The notes below the pieces were generated by a model. The model had not been told where the DNA came from and searched no databases. It was given only the letters and a program-made list of their open reading frames with translations. Shown here in pieces: positions 9,267 through 17,438 of a stretch of DNA of 64,000 bases. Position 1 is the stretch's first letter. Each line of letters begins with the position of its first letter. A program made the position numbers and the translations under genes. The stretch is taken from positions 1-64,000 of the forward strand of contig JAGSHN010000016.1 in assembly GCA_029855935.1 (NCBI GenBank), in the 5' to 3' direction. Source of the DNA: Candidatus Thorarchaeota archaeon (GTDB lineage Archaea > Asgardarchaeota > Thorarchaeia > Thorarchaeales > Thorarchaeaceae).

Positions 9267-9740
9267 TCATCTCCTCCCTCTCATTGGACTCGGCCCAAGT
9301 GCCCTTATTCGCTCGACCATCATTCTGACACCCTCCGCAAAGACATCCCCCTCAGCTGCACTGGCCCATTGCAGATGGACTCTACGCGGGTCTATGCCCG
9401 CCTGCTCAAGGAGCCCCCGTAGGAGAACGTAGCGCGATCTCATGCGCAGGTTTCCGCTGGTGTAGTGACAGTCGCCGGGATGGCACCCGGAGATGAGCAC
9501 GCCATCTGCCCCCATATACAGGGCCTCAAGAATGAACGCGGGGTCTATCCGACCTGTGCAGTTGACCCGGATGATTCTCACGTTCGGGGGCATCTGCATC
9601 CTGCTGGTGCCTGCAAGGTCCGCACCCGCGTACGAACACCAGTTGCAGCAGAAGGCGACGATTCGAGGCTCAAACCCGCCAGCAGAGGCTCTGCCCCTTC
9701 TCTTGGTCGCAGCACTCGACTTCTGGGCCGCAGTTGTCAC
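9267..9740 (-). CDS. vhuD: F420-non-reducing hydrogenase, delta (iron-sulfur) subunit
   Basis: A 157-residue MvhD/VhuD-type protein that links the hydrogenase to a partner such as HdrA. It has F-C-C-N-W-C-S-Y-A-G-A-D at residues 30-41, V-N-C-T-G-R-I-D-P, and G-C-H-P-G-D-C-H-Y. All positions that can be selenocysteine in selenoprotein versions are ordinary cysteine codons here. A Lys/Arg/Ala-rich stretch of about 22 residues precedes the domain, so the true start could lie slightly downstream of the GTG at 9740. It is the first gene of the vhuDGA operon. No hdrA, hdrB or hdrC is in the window. Confidence 0.92.
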   Translation of the reverse strand: MTTAAQKSSAATKRRGRASAGGFEPRIVAFCCNWCSYAGADLAGTSRMQMPPNVRIIRVNCTGRIDPAFILEALYMGADGVLISGCHPGDCHYTSGNLRMRSRYVLLRGLLEQAGIDPRRVHLQWASAAEGDVFAEGVRMMVERIRALGPSPMRGRR

Positions 9741-9878
9741 TATCTGGACGCTCCATCCGACAGTGTGTGGCGGGCGTAATCGTTCCTAAAAACATTAGCG
9801 TGCACTGGGCGTTCATCTTCGGCATCGAACATGACTGTCTTCGGTCATCCGCCCTCTTGCGGACGATAGAAAGGGATA

Positions 9879-9888
9879 CTTTTATTTC
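9879..9888 (+). promoter_or_regulatory. TATA-like box for the AsnC-domain gene pair
   Basis: CTTTTATTTC preceded by a purine-rich AGAAAGGGAT stretch that could be the TFB recognition element. A transcript start is expected near 9910. A GGAGG ribosome-binding site at 9922-9926 lies 9 bases before the ATG at 9936. Confidence 0.5.
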
Positions 9889-9935
9889 TGGCCGGCCCAA
9901 GATTGCACACATCTCCATGACGGAGGCATCTCATA

Positions 9936-10172
9936 ATGATAATCGCATTCATCATGGGAAAGATTGATTCCTCGAAGGCACGGGAGATTCTAGATACGGT
10001 CCGAAAACTCGAGCCGGTTGAAGAGGCCTACCTCATCTACGGCGCCTATGACCTTCTCATCAAGGGCACTTTCAAGACGCCTGAGGAGCTCAGCTCGTTT
10101 GTAGTGGACGAGCTGCGCAACATCGACGGAGTGCGCGACACGGTCACAAATGTGTGTGCCACAGCCGCATAG
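9936..10172 (+). CDS. Stand-alone Lrp/AsnC ligand-binding (RAM) domain protein
   Basis: A 78-residue protein made only of the alpha-beta ligand-binding/oligomerisation domain of Lrp/AsnC regulators, with no DNA-binding helices. Family features are M-I-I-A-F-I-M at the start, V-E-E-A-Y-L-I-Y-G-A-Y-D-L-L in the middle, and a final I-D-G-V-R-D-T-V-T-N-V segment. Such proteins bind small effectors, often amino acids, and may co-assemble with full-length Lrp proteins. It has a good promoter and a GGAGG site, and is followed 12 bases later by an unknown gene. The hydrogenase operon diverges from it. Confidence 0.85.
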   Translation: MIIAFIMGKIDSSKAREILDTVRKLEPVEEAYLIYGAYDLLIKGTFKTPEELSSFVVDELRNIDGVRDTVTNVCATAA

Positions 10173-10184
10173 GGGGGCAGTACG

Positions 10185-10499
10185 ATGTCCGAGATATACT
10201 CTCGCCGGCTGTACAAGTTCAAGCCTCGTCACGGTCATCAGGTACATCTGGGCGCAGCGGAGATTCGAGCAGCGGTATTGAACTTGGGAAGAGAGGTACT
10301 CGGAAACGAGTTCGACGCGCAGGTGATTTCCGAGGAGGATGGCACGGTCCTCGTCACGTGCTCGGCCGCCACAGGCCAGCTTGTCGACGAGATGGACAAG
10401 AAGCTGATGGTGAAGATAATCAACTTTTGCGAGAAGCATGACCTCAGTGTGGAAGTTGGAGAAATGGAAGTAATGACTCCTGGTGAGGAATGGGTCTAG
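10185..10499 (+). CDS. Conserved-looking small protein of unknown function
   Basis: A 104-residue soluble protein with no signal peptide, membrane segment or cysteine cluster; it has one cysteine near residue 59 and another near residue 82. Predicted alternating strands and helices (R-R-L-Y-K-F-K-P, then an A-A-E-I-R-A-A-V helix, then T-V-L-V-T-C-S-A) look like a compact alpha/beta fold. The ATG follows a G-rich ribosome-binding stretch. Because it lies 12 bases after the AsnC-domain gene it is probably co-transcribed. I do not recognise the family. Confidence 0.7.
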   Translation: MSEIYSRRLYKFKPRHGHQVHLGAAEIRAAVLNLGREVLGNEFDAQVISEEDGTVLVTCSAATGQLVDEMDKKLMVKIINFCEKHDLSVEVGEMEVMTPGEEWV

Positions 10500-10510
10500 A
10501 GGGGGACTGC

Positions 10511-12376
10511 CTACAGCCTCTCCAGTCCCAACCTCTCCAGCGTCGAGTCGAGTGGGATACCAGTCTTGAGGTCCCATCCGCGTTCTCTGTAATATTCATC
10601 GAGCATCTGTTCGAGTTCCACCACCTGTCCCTTGGGCGGCCCTGCAGGTGCTGGCTCGGACGTGAGACGTGCAGGCAACGAGTCATCCTTGCGTGAGACT
10701 CCACGTGCCACATTGAAGAGCCGATTCAGATTGACTATCCTCTCTCCAATTGTCTGCAGATCTTCGGCAGTAAGGTCGAGGCCGTTGTGTATCCTCAGGG
10801 CCTCCGCAATATCGTCGTAGTAGAACTCAGGAGGTATCTGCGTGCCGTATTTGCAGACACCCACACTCTCAACGACTACCATATAGTCTTCGCTCTCCTT
10901 GACCATTATCCCCTTGTACTTTGGACTGAGCCTGTCGCTCATCTCGGGGAGATACTGCTCGCCGTGCCGCTGCTTGATCTCCTCATCAAACCCGACCTCA
11001 TCGAGGATCGGAAATGCGTATAGGTGGTCTGCACCCCTTGCTGCAGTCACTGCGGCCAGCCCCATTGACTTCTGTGCCCTGGGCTCCTGCCCCGCTATCT
11101 CCTGACGTTTGACAGCCATCACGAGTCTCTCGCTACCTCTGCCAATCCTCTGAGCTGCCCGGTAGCTCCCCTCCGCCAAGAGGTCGCCGAAGCCCTCTCT
11201 GAATGCTATCATCTTGGTCAGCCTGACGATGACCTCGTGGTTTCCCCAGGACAGATCGAGTCCACCTGTATCATCAGCCGTCAGCATTCCCTTCTCCCAG
11301 GCCTCCATTGCCCAAGAGATTGTCCCGCCGAGCGAGATGGTGTCCATTCCGTACATGTTGGCAAGGTGATGGGCATACAGAATTGACTCAAGGTTGTCGT
11401 TGCCACATCGTGAACCAAGCGACGACTGGCTCTCGAACTCTGGTGAACCGCCCTCATATGAGTAGGGTCCCTCTCGTACGGCAGTGTAGCGGCCACATCT
11501 CTGAAGACAGCACCAGTCGGAACGCGGTTTGATCAGATATTCCTTTGCTATCCTCTCCCCACTTATCTTCTCATAGCCCTCGAAGACTCCAGTCTTGAAG
11601 TTGTATGACGGAAGCCGACCGATGTGATGCATCAGCTCCACTAGGTTGGTCGTTCCATACTTCGCTCTCTGAGGAGTGAACGGGTTTGCAAGCATCCGCC
11701 TGTGAAACTCCCGCATCTCTGCCAGATAGCGCTCAGGGTCAGCCACCTCGATTGCCCCGGTGCCTCTAACACAGATGGCCTTGAGCCTCTTCGATCCCAT
11801 CACTGCACCCAGACCCGACCTCGCAGATGCCCTGTCCCGGTCGTTCATTATGGCTGCGAAGCGAACAAGGTTCTCTCCAGCCTGGCCGATGGACAGTACC
11901 CTGCACAGAAGCCCGTGCCTGCGCCTCAGGATGTCGTCGGTCTCGAAGACATCTCTTCCCCAGAGGTCCGTGGCATCACGCAGCTCAACGTCCGAATCGT
12001 GAATGTTCAGATACACCGGTCTCGGGGACGCGCCTGTGAAGAACATGGCGTCGTATCCCGCCAGTTTCAGCTCGGCGCCCCAGAAGCCAGCAGCGTGACT
12101 CTCACCCCATATCCCTGTAAGAGGGGACAGTGCTGCGATGACATGCCGAGAGGCCTGTGGAAACATTGATCCTGTCAGGAGGCCGGTTGCAACGCCGAGC
12201 ACGTTGTCGGGCGACAGTGCATCAGTTCCAACAGGTATCATATCGGTCAGCATTCTTGAGAGGTATCCCGCCCCGAGTAGGTATCTGCGTACAATCTCCT
12301 CATCCAGTGGTCTCTTCTGTATGGTCCCCTTGGTGAGATTTACCCACAGAACGGTACCGCCAATGCCCTTGATCAC
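10511..12376 (-). CDS. Aldehyde:ferredoxin oxidoreductase (tungsten enzyme family)
   Basis: A 621-residue AOR-family enzyme that oxidises aldehydes to acids, or reduces acids, with ferredoxin, using a tungsten or molybdenum bis-pterin centre. The N-terminus G-T-V-L-W-V-N-L-T-K-G-T-I matches the family start. A cofactor-loop region reads S-P-L-T-G-I-W-G-E-S-H-A-A-G. The [4Fe-4S] ligands are probably the cysteines of D-W-C-C-L-Q-R-C-G-R plus one in V-G-V-C-K-Y-G-T. I place the start at the GTG at 12376, which overlaps the TGA of the ferredoxin gene (GTGA). The frame is open further upstream, but that extra part lies inside the ferredoxin gene. A MoaD-like gene for pterin synthesis is nearby. 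Confidence 0.9.
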   Translation of the reverse strand: MIKGIGGTVLWVNLTKGTIQKRPLDEEIVRRYLLGAGYLSRMLTDMIPVGTDALSPDNVLGVATGLLTGSMFPQASRHVIAALSPLTGIWGESHAAGFWGAELKLAGYDAMFFTGASPRPVYLNIHDSDVELRDATDLWGRDVFETDDILRRRHGLLCRVLSIGQAGENLVRFAAIMNDRDRASARSGLGAVMGSKRLKAICVRGTGAIEVADPERYLAEMREFHRRMLANPFTPQRAKYGTTNLVELMHHIGRLPSYNFKTGVFEGYEKISGERIAKEYLIKPRSDWCCLQRCGRYTAVREGPYSYEGGSPEFESQSSLGSRCGNDNLESILYAHHLANMYGMDTISLGGTISWAMEAWEKGMLTADDTGGLDLSWGNHEVIVRLTKMIAFREGFGDLLAEGSYRAAQRIGRGSERLVMAVKRQEIAGQEPRAQKSMGLAAVTAARGADHLYAFPILDEVGFDEEIKQRHGEQYLPEMSDRLSPKYKGIMVKESEDYMVVVESVGVCKYGTQIPPEFYYDDIAEALRIHNGLDLTAEDLQTIGERIVNLNRLFNVARGVSRKDDSLPARLTSEPAPAGPPKGQVVELEQMLDEYYRERGWDLKTGIPLDSTLERLGLERL

Positions 12377-12864
12377 GCATTCTTCCTCCGCTGATAGATG
12401 TATGATGCATTCTCCTCGTACACCCGCCTGAGTCCCCCCTCGGCATCGCGTTGGGAGAGTTGCTCTTCTGTTGTCATCCATATGGCGCCGACGGGACACC
12501 AGTCGACACACTCTCGGCACTGGATACACTTGAAGGCCTTGCCAGTGTCGGGATGAATCCTGATGGCATCATAGGGACACGCTTCAACGCAGGCGCCGCA
12601 CCCATCACAGAACCTACTGTTGACAGTTATCACTCCATTCTTGCCTCTCTTGAGAGCGTTTCTCGGACAGGCTGCGATACACGGGGCATCCTCACAGTTC
12701 CTGCAGAAGAGCGGAAAGTCAAGACCGTGATCAAGTCTGACGACTCTGACACGCGAGCGTTCGGGACTGAGAACCCTGTAGTACCTCATACTGCAGACAT
12801 TCACGCATATCATACAGCCAGTGCAGACCCTCGGGTCGCCAAACACAAACTGGAGTGTTGTCAA
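12373..12864 (-). CDS. Four-cluster ferredoxin, partner of the aldehyde oxidoreductase
   Basis: A 163-residue HycB/DmsB-type polyferredoxin with four cysteine motifs in order: C-T-G-C-M-I-C-V-N-V-C, C-R-N-C-E-D-A-P-C-I-A-A-C, C-D-G-C-G-A-C-V-E-A-C and C-I-Q-C-R-E-C-V-D-W-C, each fit for a [4Fe-4S] cluster. It probably carries electrons from the aldehyde oxidoreductase encoded next. The start is the TTG at 12864, preceded 4 bases away by GGAGGAGC. An ATG at 12900 is in frame but would fall at or before the transcript start predicted from the TATA box at 12921-12929. Overlap with the oxidoreductase start implies coupled translation. Confidence 0.85.
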   Translation of the reverse strand: MTTLQFVFGDPRVCTGCMICVNVCSMRYYRVLSPERSRVRVVRLDHGLDFPLFCRNCEDAPCIAACPRNALKRGKNGVITVNSRFCDGCGACVEACPYDAIRIHPDTGKAFKCIQCRECVDWCPVGAIWMTTEEQLSQRDAEGGLRRVYEENASYIYQRRKNA

Positions 12865-12920
12865 GAAAGCTCCTCCATCATACTGTGGTGATCTGAGCAT
12901 CAGGCCAGCGCATCCGAACC

Positions 12921-12929
12921 TGATAAACC
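12921..12929 (-). promoter_or_regulatory. TATA-like box for the ferredoxin-oxidoreductase operon
   Basis: Read on the minus strand it is GGTTTATCA, giving an expected transcript start near 12899. This supports the TTG start at 12864 rather than the ATG at 12900. Confidence 0.4.
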
Positions 12930-13240
12930 TCTGGTTCTACCGATTCCCCCCACTCTCGCTGCATAGACGGCATCTGTTGATGCAGACTCAAGCAGATCTG
13001 GTCCGCGATGTGCACACGACCTATCACTCGTTTCCTTATGGTCGGTCATATGGCAATACTAATTAGAAGATGTTGTCGCGGCCACTCATCCCGTTGACGT
13101 GGCCATCACACGGCCTCTGGAGAAGGGAGACAAGACTGTCCCCCTATTTTACTGCCCTCTCTTCTCTGACGATGCGCGGACTGAACTCGTAAGGTTGGAA
13201 TCGTTTGGGCGACAGGCACACCATCAGGGGAATAGGAGAG
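12930..13240. other. Intergenic region between divergent ferredoxin operon and histidine kinase
   Basis: No protein or RNA gene recognised. It contains A/T-rich candidates for the rightward promoter (ACTAATTAGAAG near 13058 and CTATTTTA near 13145). A GGAGAG ribosome-binding stretch lies directly before the ATG at 13241. Confidence 0.4.
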
Positions 13241-14590
13241 ATGAGGCGCTCGTCAACGAGGCGCCACATTAGCGCGCTCATCATAGTTGATGGGGAGATG
13301 CGAGTCCGATGGGCTAACTCAGACGGCAGGGAACTGCTTGCCATTGATGAGAAGTACAGTAACGGTCCTCGTCTGCAGGACCTACATTGGCCCCAGGGTG
13401 TTCTGGACCCCGCTCTCACTGTTGTCGAGAGTGCCGCATCCGAAGGCGTGCGCGTTCAACGCACGGTCCAGCCGCCTGGCACGGTCACGTCTTGGCAGAT
13501 CGAGGCCTCACCGATAAGGGTCACCGAAGATGACGTTTTCGTTATTGCCCTGTCGATAAGCGCAGAACGGCAGAGGGATGTTGTATCCCTTGACGATCCG
13601 CTGTGGCGTCTCTTGTTCGATTCTATCCCCCATCCTATTCTCATTCTTGACGACGGGCATCGGGTAGTTGCAGCGAATAGAGCGACACTGGCCCTGCTCG
13701 GCGTCGATGACGAGGAACAGATTGTTGGACAATTCTGTTATCACCTCTTTCACAGTGCCCCGACGCCGCCCGCCAATTGTCCCTCTGTGGCGCTGAGGGA
13801 AGATCTGTCACGAGAGCAGAAGCAGGCTGAGATGGATGTCCTCGGTCGCAAGATGATGATCTCGGTGAGCCCTGTTTCTGCTTCTGACGGCTCTCTACGG
13901 TACGTCATCCATGACGCAGTCGATGTGACTTGCCATCGAGCCGCTGAGGCCACAGCCAGCCTCTTTCTCGACATCCTCGGTCACGACGTGGCCAATCTAA
14001 TTCAGTCTATTGAGATGGCACTTTGGCTCATTGACCAAGAGGGTGGCGAGAGTGAGAGTGCAAAGATAATCCGTGATGCAGTCAGTCGGATTGGACGGCT
14101 GATAGAGAAGTCGAGAGACATCGAGAGCCTTCCCCACAGCCCACTTCGTCCTCTTGTGCTCCAAGACGCTGTGAGGGCATCAGTAGAACGCCTGTTGACG
14201 CGGTTTCCTGACGTTGTTGTAGATGTTTCGCTGCCAACAGAGGACTGTACTATCGACGCGAACAGATACATCTCTGTGATACTGGACAACCTTCTCGACA
14301 ACGCCGTCCGGCATAACCCCTCAGATCATCGACGGGTGTGGGTCAGGATCGAGAAGTCCAACAGAGGCTGCAAACTCGTAATAGCGGATAACGGTCCGGG
14401 ACTGGACAGTACGATGCGTCGGACATTACTCAATGGTTCTCGCCACTTTGGCGGCATTGGAGTTCACCAGGCACGGATTGTGAGTGCAAGGTTCGGAGCA
14501 ACACTGAGAATAGAGGACAGGATTGACGGCCGTCCTGACGAGGGGTCTGCCTTTGTCATCTGGTTCCCTGCAGCTCTGCAGACGGCGTAG
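13241..14590 (+). CDS. PAS-domain sensor histidine kinase
   Basis: A 449-residue soluble histidine kinase. Two PAS-like modules (about residues 10-115 and 125-240) precede the kinase core. The second contains C-Y-H-L-F-H-S-A-P-T-P-P-A-N-C-P, the Cys-x(n)-Cys motif common in archaeal PAS kinases, which may bind metal or a redox group. The kinase core shows the phospho-acceptor histidine in I-L-G-H-D-V-A-N-L, the N box D-N-L-L-D-N-A-V-R-H-N, and the G boxes A-D-N-G-P-G-L-D and G-G-I-G-V-H-Q-A. There are no membrane segments, so it senses inside the cell. The ATG at 13241 is chosen over an upstream TTG because GGAGAG precedes it. No response regulator is adjacent. Confidence 0.88.
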   Translation: MRRSSTRRHISALIIVDGEMRVRWANSDGRELLAIDEKYSNGPRLQDLHWPQGVLDPALTVVESAASEGVRVQRTVQPPGTVTSWQIEASPIRVTEDDVFVIALSISAERQRDVVSLDDPLWRLLFDSIPHPILILDDGHRVVAANRATLALLGVDDEEQIVGQFCYHLFHSAPTPPANCPSVALREDLSREQKQAEMDVLGRKMMISVSPVSASDGSLRYVIHDAVDVTCHRAAEATASLFLDILGHDVANLIQSIEMALWLIDQEGGESESAKIIRDAVSRIGRLIEKSRDIESLPHSPLRPLVLQDAVRASVERLLTRFPDVVVDVSLPTEDCTIDANRYISVILDNLLDNAVRHNPSDHRRVWVRIEKSNRGCKLVIADNGPGLDSTMRRTLLNGSRHFGGIGVHQARIVSARFGATLRIEDRIDGRPDEGSAFVIWFPAALQTA

Positions 14591-14626
14591 AATCGTATTG
14601 GCCAACCCGGCGGCCCGTCCAGCGCC

Positions 14627-15988
14627 TCATGCAGGCAGACATGCCACCCCCATTCTCTGGAACCTGCCCTCTCCCTTCTCCCCGGCTATTTCCCCGTCCT
14701 CATAGACGATCCGCCCTCTGTTGATGGTCAACACGGGCGCACCCTTGAACCGCATCCCATCGTACAGTGTCCAGCCACTCTTGGACAACGTCCTGTCATC
14801 GGACATCTTCTCCTCCCGCGAGAGGTCCACGAGGACAAGGTCGGCATCTGCGCCCACCGCAATCGTCCCCTTCTGGGGATACAGCCCAAATATCCTGGCT
14901 GGATTGACGGCCGTCACCCGCAGCACCCTGTCGAGAGTCAGTCTTGCTCTGTGGACACCCTCCGACAGCAGTATCCTCAAGATCATCTGAATGCCGTCTA
15001 CTCCGGCCCAGCTCTCTCTGATGTCGGAGGTCTCCTTCTCACTGAGCGGGGCTGGAGCGTGGTCACTGACCACGATGTCAATCGCTCCGGTCAGCAGGCC
15101 CGCCCAGAGCGCGGCCCTGTCTCGCTTGGTCCTCAGGGGCGGATTCATCTTGCTTCTCGGGCCCAGCCGGTTCATCTCATCGCGGTCGAAGATGAGATGG
15201 TGAGGACAGACCTCCGCAGAGACCTCCACGCCCTGCTGTTTTCCTGCAGCGACCTCTGTGACGCCCTGCTGTGTCGTGACGTGGGCGATGTGCAGATGAC
15301 CGCCAGTCTCTCGTGCAATTCTGATGGTCTGGTGGATGGCGAGCTGTTCAGCGAGTGCTGGACGGGCGAGAGCATGGCTGACAGGGGCATCCCATTCTCC
15401 ATCGAGGTCCCTCCGAAACTCCTCAAGCACGCCTTGGTCTTCACAGTGGACTGTGAGGTGAGCACCGTGTGCAGCCACCTCGCTTAGGGCCCTTGTTATC
15501 ACTCCGGCGTTTGCGTAGAACGGTTCGCACGTGAAGGCCTTGAAACCGGCGACGCCCTCCTCCACTAGCACAGCGATGTTCTGGATGTTGTCCGAACGGA
15601 TCATGCCTCCGTATAGTCCAAAGTCAATGACTGACCTCTTCTCTCCCTCTCTCACCTTCTTCCGCACCAGCTCGACAGTGTCCACCTGCAGACTCAGCGG
15701 CATTTCAATGACTGTTGTCACGCCGCCGGAGGCCGCGAGCATCGAGCCGGAAGAGAAGTCCTCGTGCTCCAGCATAGAACTGTCGTGGAGATGTGCATGG
15801 CCGTCGATGAGGCCCGGCATCAGGACATTCGTCTCGGCGTCGATGACCCGATCTGCTGATGGGAGATGCTCGTCGGTGGCAATCGCGACTATGCGTTCTC
15901 CCTCAACGGCAACACCACCTCTCACGATTCCTGACTCAAGCAGGAGCTTGGCGTTCTTGATGACAAGATCCACCGTGTACGCGTTCAT
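14627..15988 (-). CDS. Cyclic amidohydrolase, allantoinase/dihydroorotase family
   Basis: A 453-residue metal-dependent amidohydrolase. Metal-site motifs are G-L-I-D-G-H-A-H-L-H, the carbamylated-lysine motif A-G-F-K-A-F-T, the histidines of V-H-C-E-D and H-I-A-H, and the aspartate of S-D-H-A-P-A. G-V-T-T-V-I-E-M-P and length favour an allantoinase or hydantoinase-like enzyme over a pyrimidine-pathway dihydroorotase, but substrate cannot be settled from sequence. The ATG at 15988 follows the MoaD-like gene's stop by one base, so the two are co-transcribed. A frame extension to 16057 would lie inside that gene. Confidence 0.85.
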   Translation of the reverse strand: MNAYTVDLVIKNAKLLLESGIVRGGVAVEGERIVAIATDEHLPSADRVIDAETNVLMPGLIDGHAHLHDSSMLEHEDFSSGSMLAASGGVTTVIEMPLSLQVDTVELVRKKVREGEKRSVIDFGLYGGMIRSDNIQNIAVLVEEGVAGFKAFTCEPFYANAGVITRALSEVAAHGAHLTVHCEDQGVLEEFRRDLDGEWDAPVSHALARPALAEQLAIHQTIRIARETGGHLHIAHVTTQQGVTEVAAGKQQGVEVSAEVCPHHLIFDRDEMNRLGPRSKMNPPLRTKRDRAALWAGLLTGAIDIVVSDHAPAPLSEKETSDIRESWAGVDGIQMILRILLSEGVHRARLTLDRVLRVTAVNPARIFGLYPQKGTIAVGADADLVLVDLSREEKMSDDRTLSKSGWTLYDGMRFKGAPVLTINRGRIVYEDGEIAGEKGEGRFQRMGVACLPA

Positions 15989-15989
15989 C

Positions 15990-16277
15990 CTACCCACCCC
16001 CCACAGGCGGGAATATGGCCACCACATCGCCGTCACGGAGTTCTGTCCCGTATCCATTGAGAAGCTCTATCCTCCTTCCATTCACCATGCAGGAGAAGAA
16101 GCGTTTCAGTTCGCCAGTGTCGGGATCGATCACAGTGTCCCGGAATGGCGGCCCGAATTCTTGTACCAGTATGTCCAGGAGGTGGCGGATATTGCGAGCC
16201 TCCATCTCCCGACTCTTTACACCAGCCGCCTCGCGTACGGACGCAAAGAACTTCACGATCACCTTGGCCAATGGCAT
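15990..16277 (-). CDS. MoaD/ThiS-like ubiquitin-fold sulfur carrier
   Basis: A 95-residue beta-grasp protein ending V-G-G-G, the C-terminal Gly-Gly that is adenylated and thiocarboxylated in MoaD (molybdopterin/tungstopterin synthase small subunit) and SAMP proteins. The typical start K-V-I-V-K-F-F-A-S-V-R-E-A-A-G and the D-G-D-V-V-A-I-F-P-P segment are present. A middle insert (about residues 43-65) makes it longer than classic MoaD. A role in pterin synthesis for the nearby tungsten oxidoreductase and Fwd is plausible; protein tagging is an alternative. GTG 16280 and ATG 16277 are adjacent possible starts. Confidence 0.85.
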   Translation of the reverse strand: MPLAKVIVKFFASVREAAGVKSREMEARNIRHLLDILVQEFGPPFRDTVIDPDTGELKRFFSCMVNGRRIELLNGYGTELRDGDVVAIFPPVGGG

Positions 16278-16373
16278 CACATCCGGTCTACTAGGCCCGA
16301 CGGGTTAAAACGCTGTTGTTGCGGGGCACAGAAAGGTACAAGTCCCACTCGGCACTCGTTGCAGTGACCATCG

Positions 16374-17261
16374 ATGGAGATTGTTGTCGCTGGCCATCTC
16401 AGTAGAGACCTTCTGATAACTCCAGAGTTCACACGCGAGACCCTGGGTGGAGGCACCGCTTATGCAATGCTTGCTCCTGCGATTGGCGCGCTTGGTGCCG
16501 GTATTGTCAGCAGGGTTGGACGCGACTTCAGTCAGGACTATGTCGATGTGCTGCGATCGTCGGGCCTTGACATCACGGGACTACGCATCAGTGGGCCTCA
16601 TACGACCCGATTCGTGAACGAATACGCCCCGGATGGTCAGAGACACCAGCGAATCGAGGCGATTGCTCCGCCTCTTCGGGGTGAAGACTTTCTGCCGCGT
16701 CATCTTGAGGCTGGCATAGTACACTTCTCCCCGCTCACGGCAGAGGAGATTCATCCCAGCTGCTACGATGTGGCTCACGGTTCTGGTGCTCTCATCTCCC
16801 TGGACGTCCAAGGTTATCTCAGAGCAAGCAAGACCGGGCCTGTCGAACCTCACGAGTGGCACGACCGCGAGTACGTCCTCCGGTTCATAGACATTCTGAA
16901 GGCCGATGAGCTTGAGATCAGGGTCTCGATGGGCGTTGACAGCGAGAGGGAGGCCGCGCGCATGGCCCTAGAGATGGGGCCGAGAATCGTCGTGGTCACC
17001 CGGAACCGCTATGGCTCGACGGTGTACACCGAGAGCTCCTCCGTTGACATTCCTGCTGTGGTCAGTGATAGGCTGGTGGACGAGACAGGTGCGGGAGACA
17101 CCTATATGATTGGCTTTCTCCTTGAGTATGTGCGCTCGGGCGATGTCCGTCGTGCCGGGCTGTTCGGAGCCACGTGCGCATCATTCAACATCGAGAACGT
17201 GGGGCCCTACAATATGCCCTCGCGTGAAGATGTAGAGGCCCGAATGCGGAGATATCTGTAG
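16374..17261 (+). CDS. PfkB-family carbohydrate/nucleoside kinase
   Basis: A 295-residue ribokinase-like kinase. G-G-G-T-A-Y-A near residue 25 is the N-terminal PfkB substrate-binding region, and D-E-T-G-A-G-D-T-Y near residue 240 holds the anion hole and catalytic aspartate. The sugar or nucleoside substrate cannot be told from sequence. It diverges from the MoaD-like gene across about 95 bases, and no other sugar-pathway gene adjoins it. Confidence 0.85.
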   Translation: MEIVVAGHLSRDLLITPEFTRETLGGGTAYAMLAPAIGALGAGIVSRVGRDFSQDYVDVLRSSGLDITGLRISGPHTTRFVNEYAPDGQRHQRIEAIAPPLRGEDFLPRHLEAGIVHFSPLTAEEIHPSCYDVAHGSGALISLDVQGYLRASKTGPVEPHEWHDREYVLRFIDILKADELEIRVSMGVDSEREAARMALEMGPRIVVVTRNRYGSTVYTESSSVDIPAVVSDRLVDETGAGDTYMIGFLLEYVRSGDVRRAGLFGATCASFNIENVGPYNMPSREDVEARMRRYL

Positions 17262-17380
17262 GTAGCGACCCCTGCAGTGTTAGCCTGCGTCATTTATCAG
17301 ACGGGGGTCCAGCCATTCCTATCCTGGGGGATAGTAACGATACGTGACCCTCTTCTGTGACCCTAAACTGTGGGTCCACC

Positions 17381-17388
17381 TTATATTC
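17381..17388 (+). promoter_or_regulatory. TATA-like box for the bactofilin-like gene
   Basis: TTATATTC about 55 bases before the ATG at 17439, giving an expected transcript start near 17410. Confidence 0.45.
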
Positions 17389-17438
17389 AGAGATTATGAT
17401 GCTCTTCCTGAATGAATACCGACTGGATGTGAACAACA

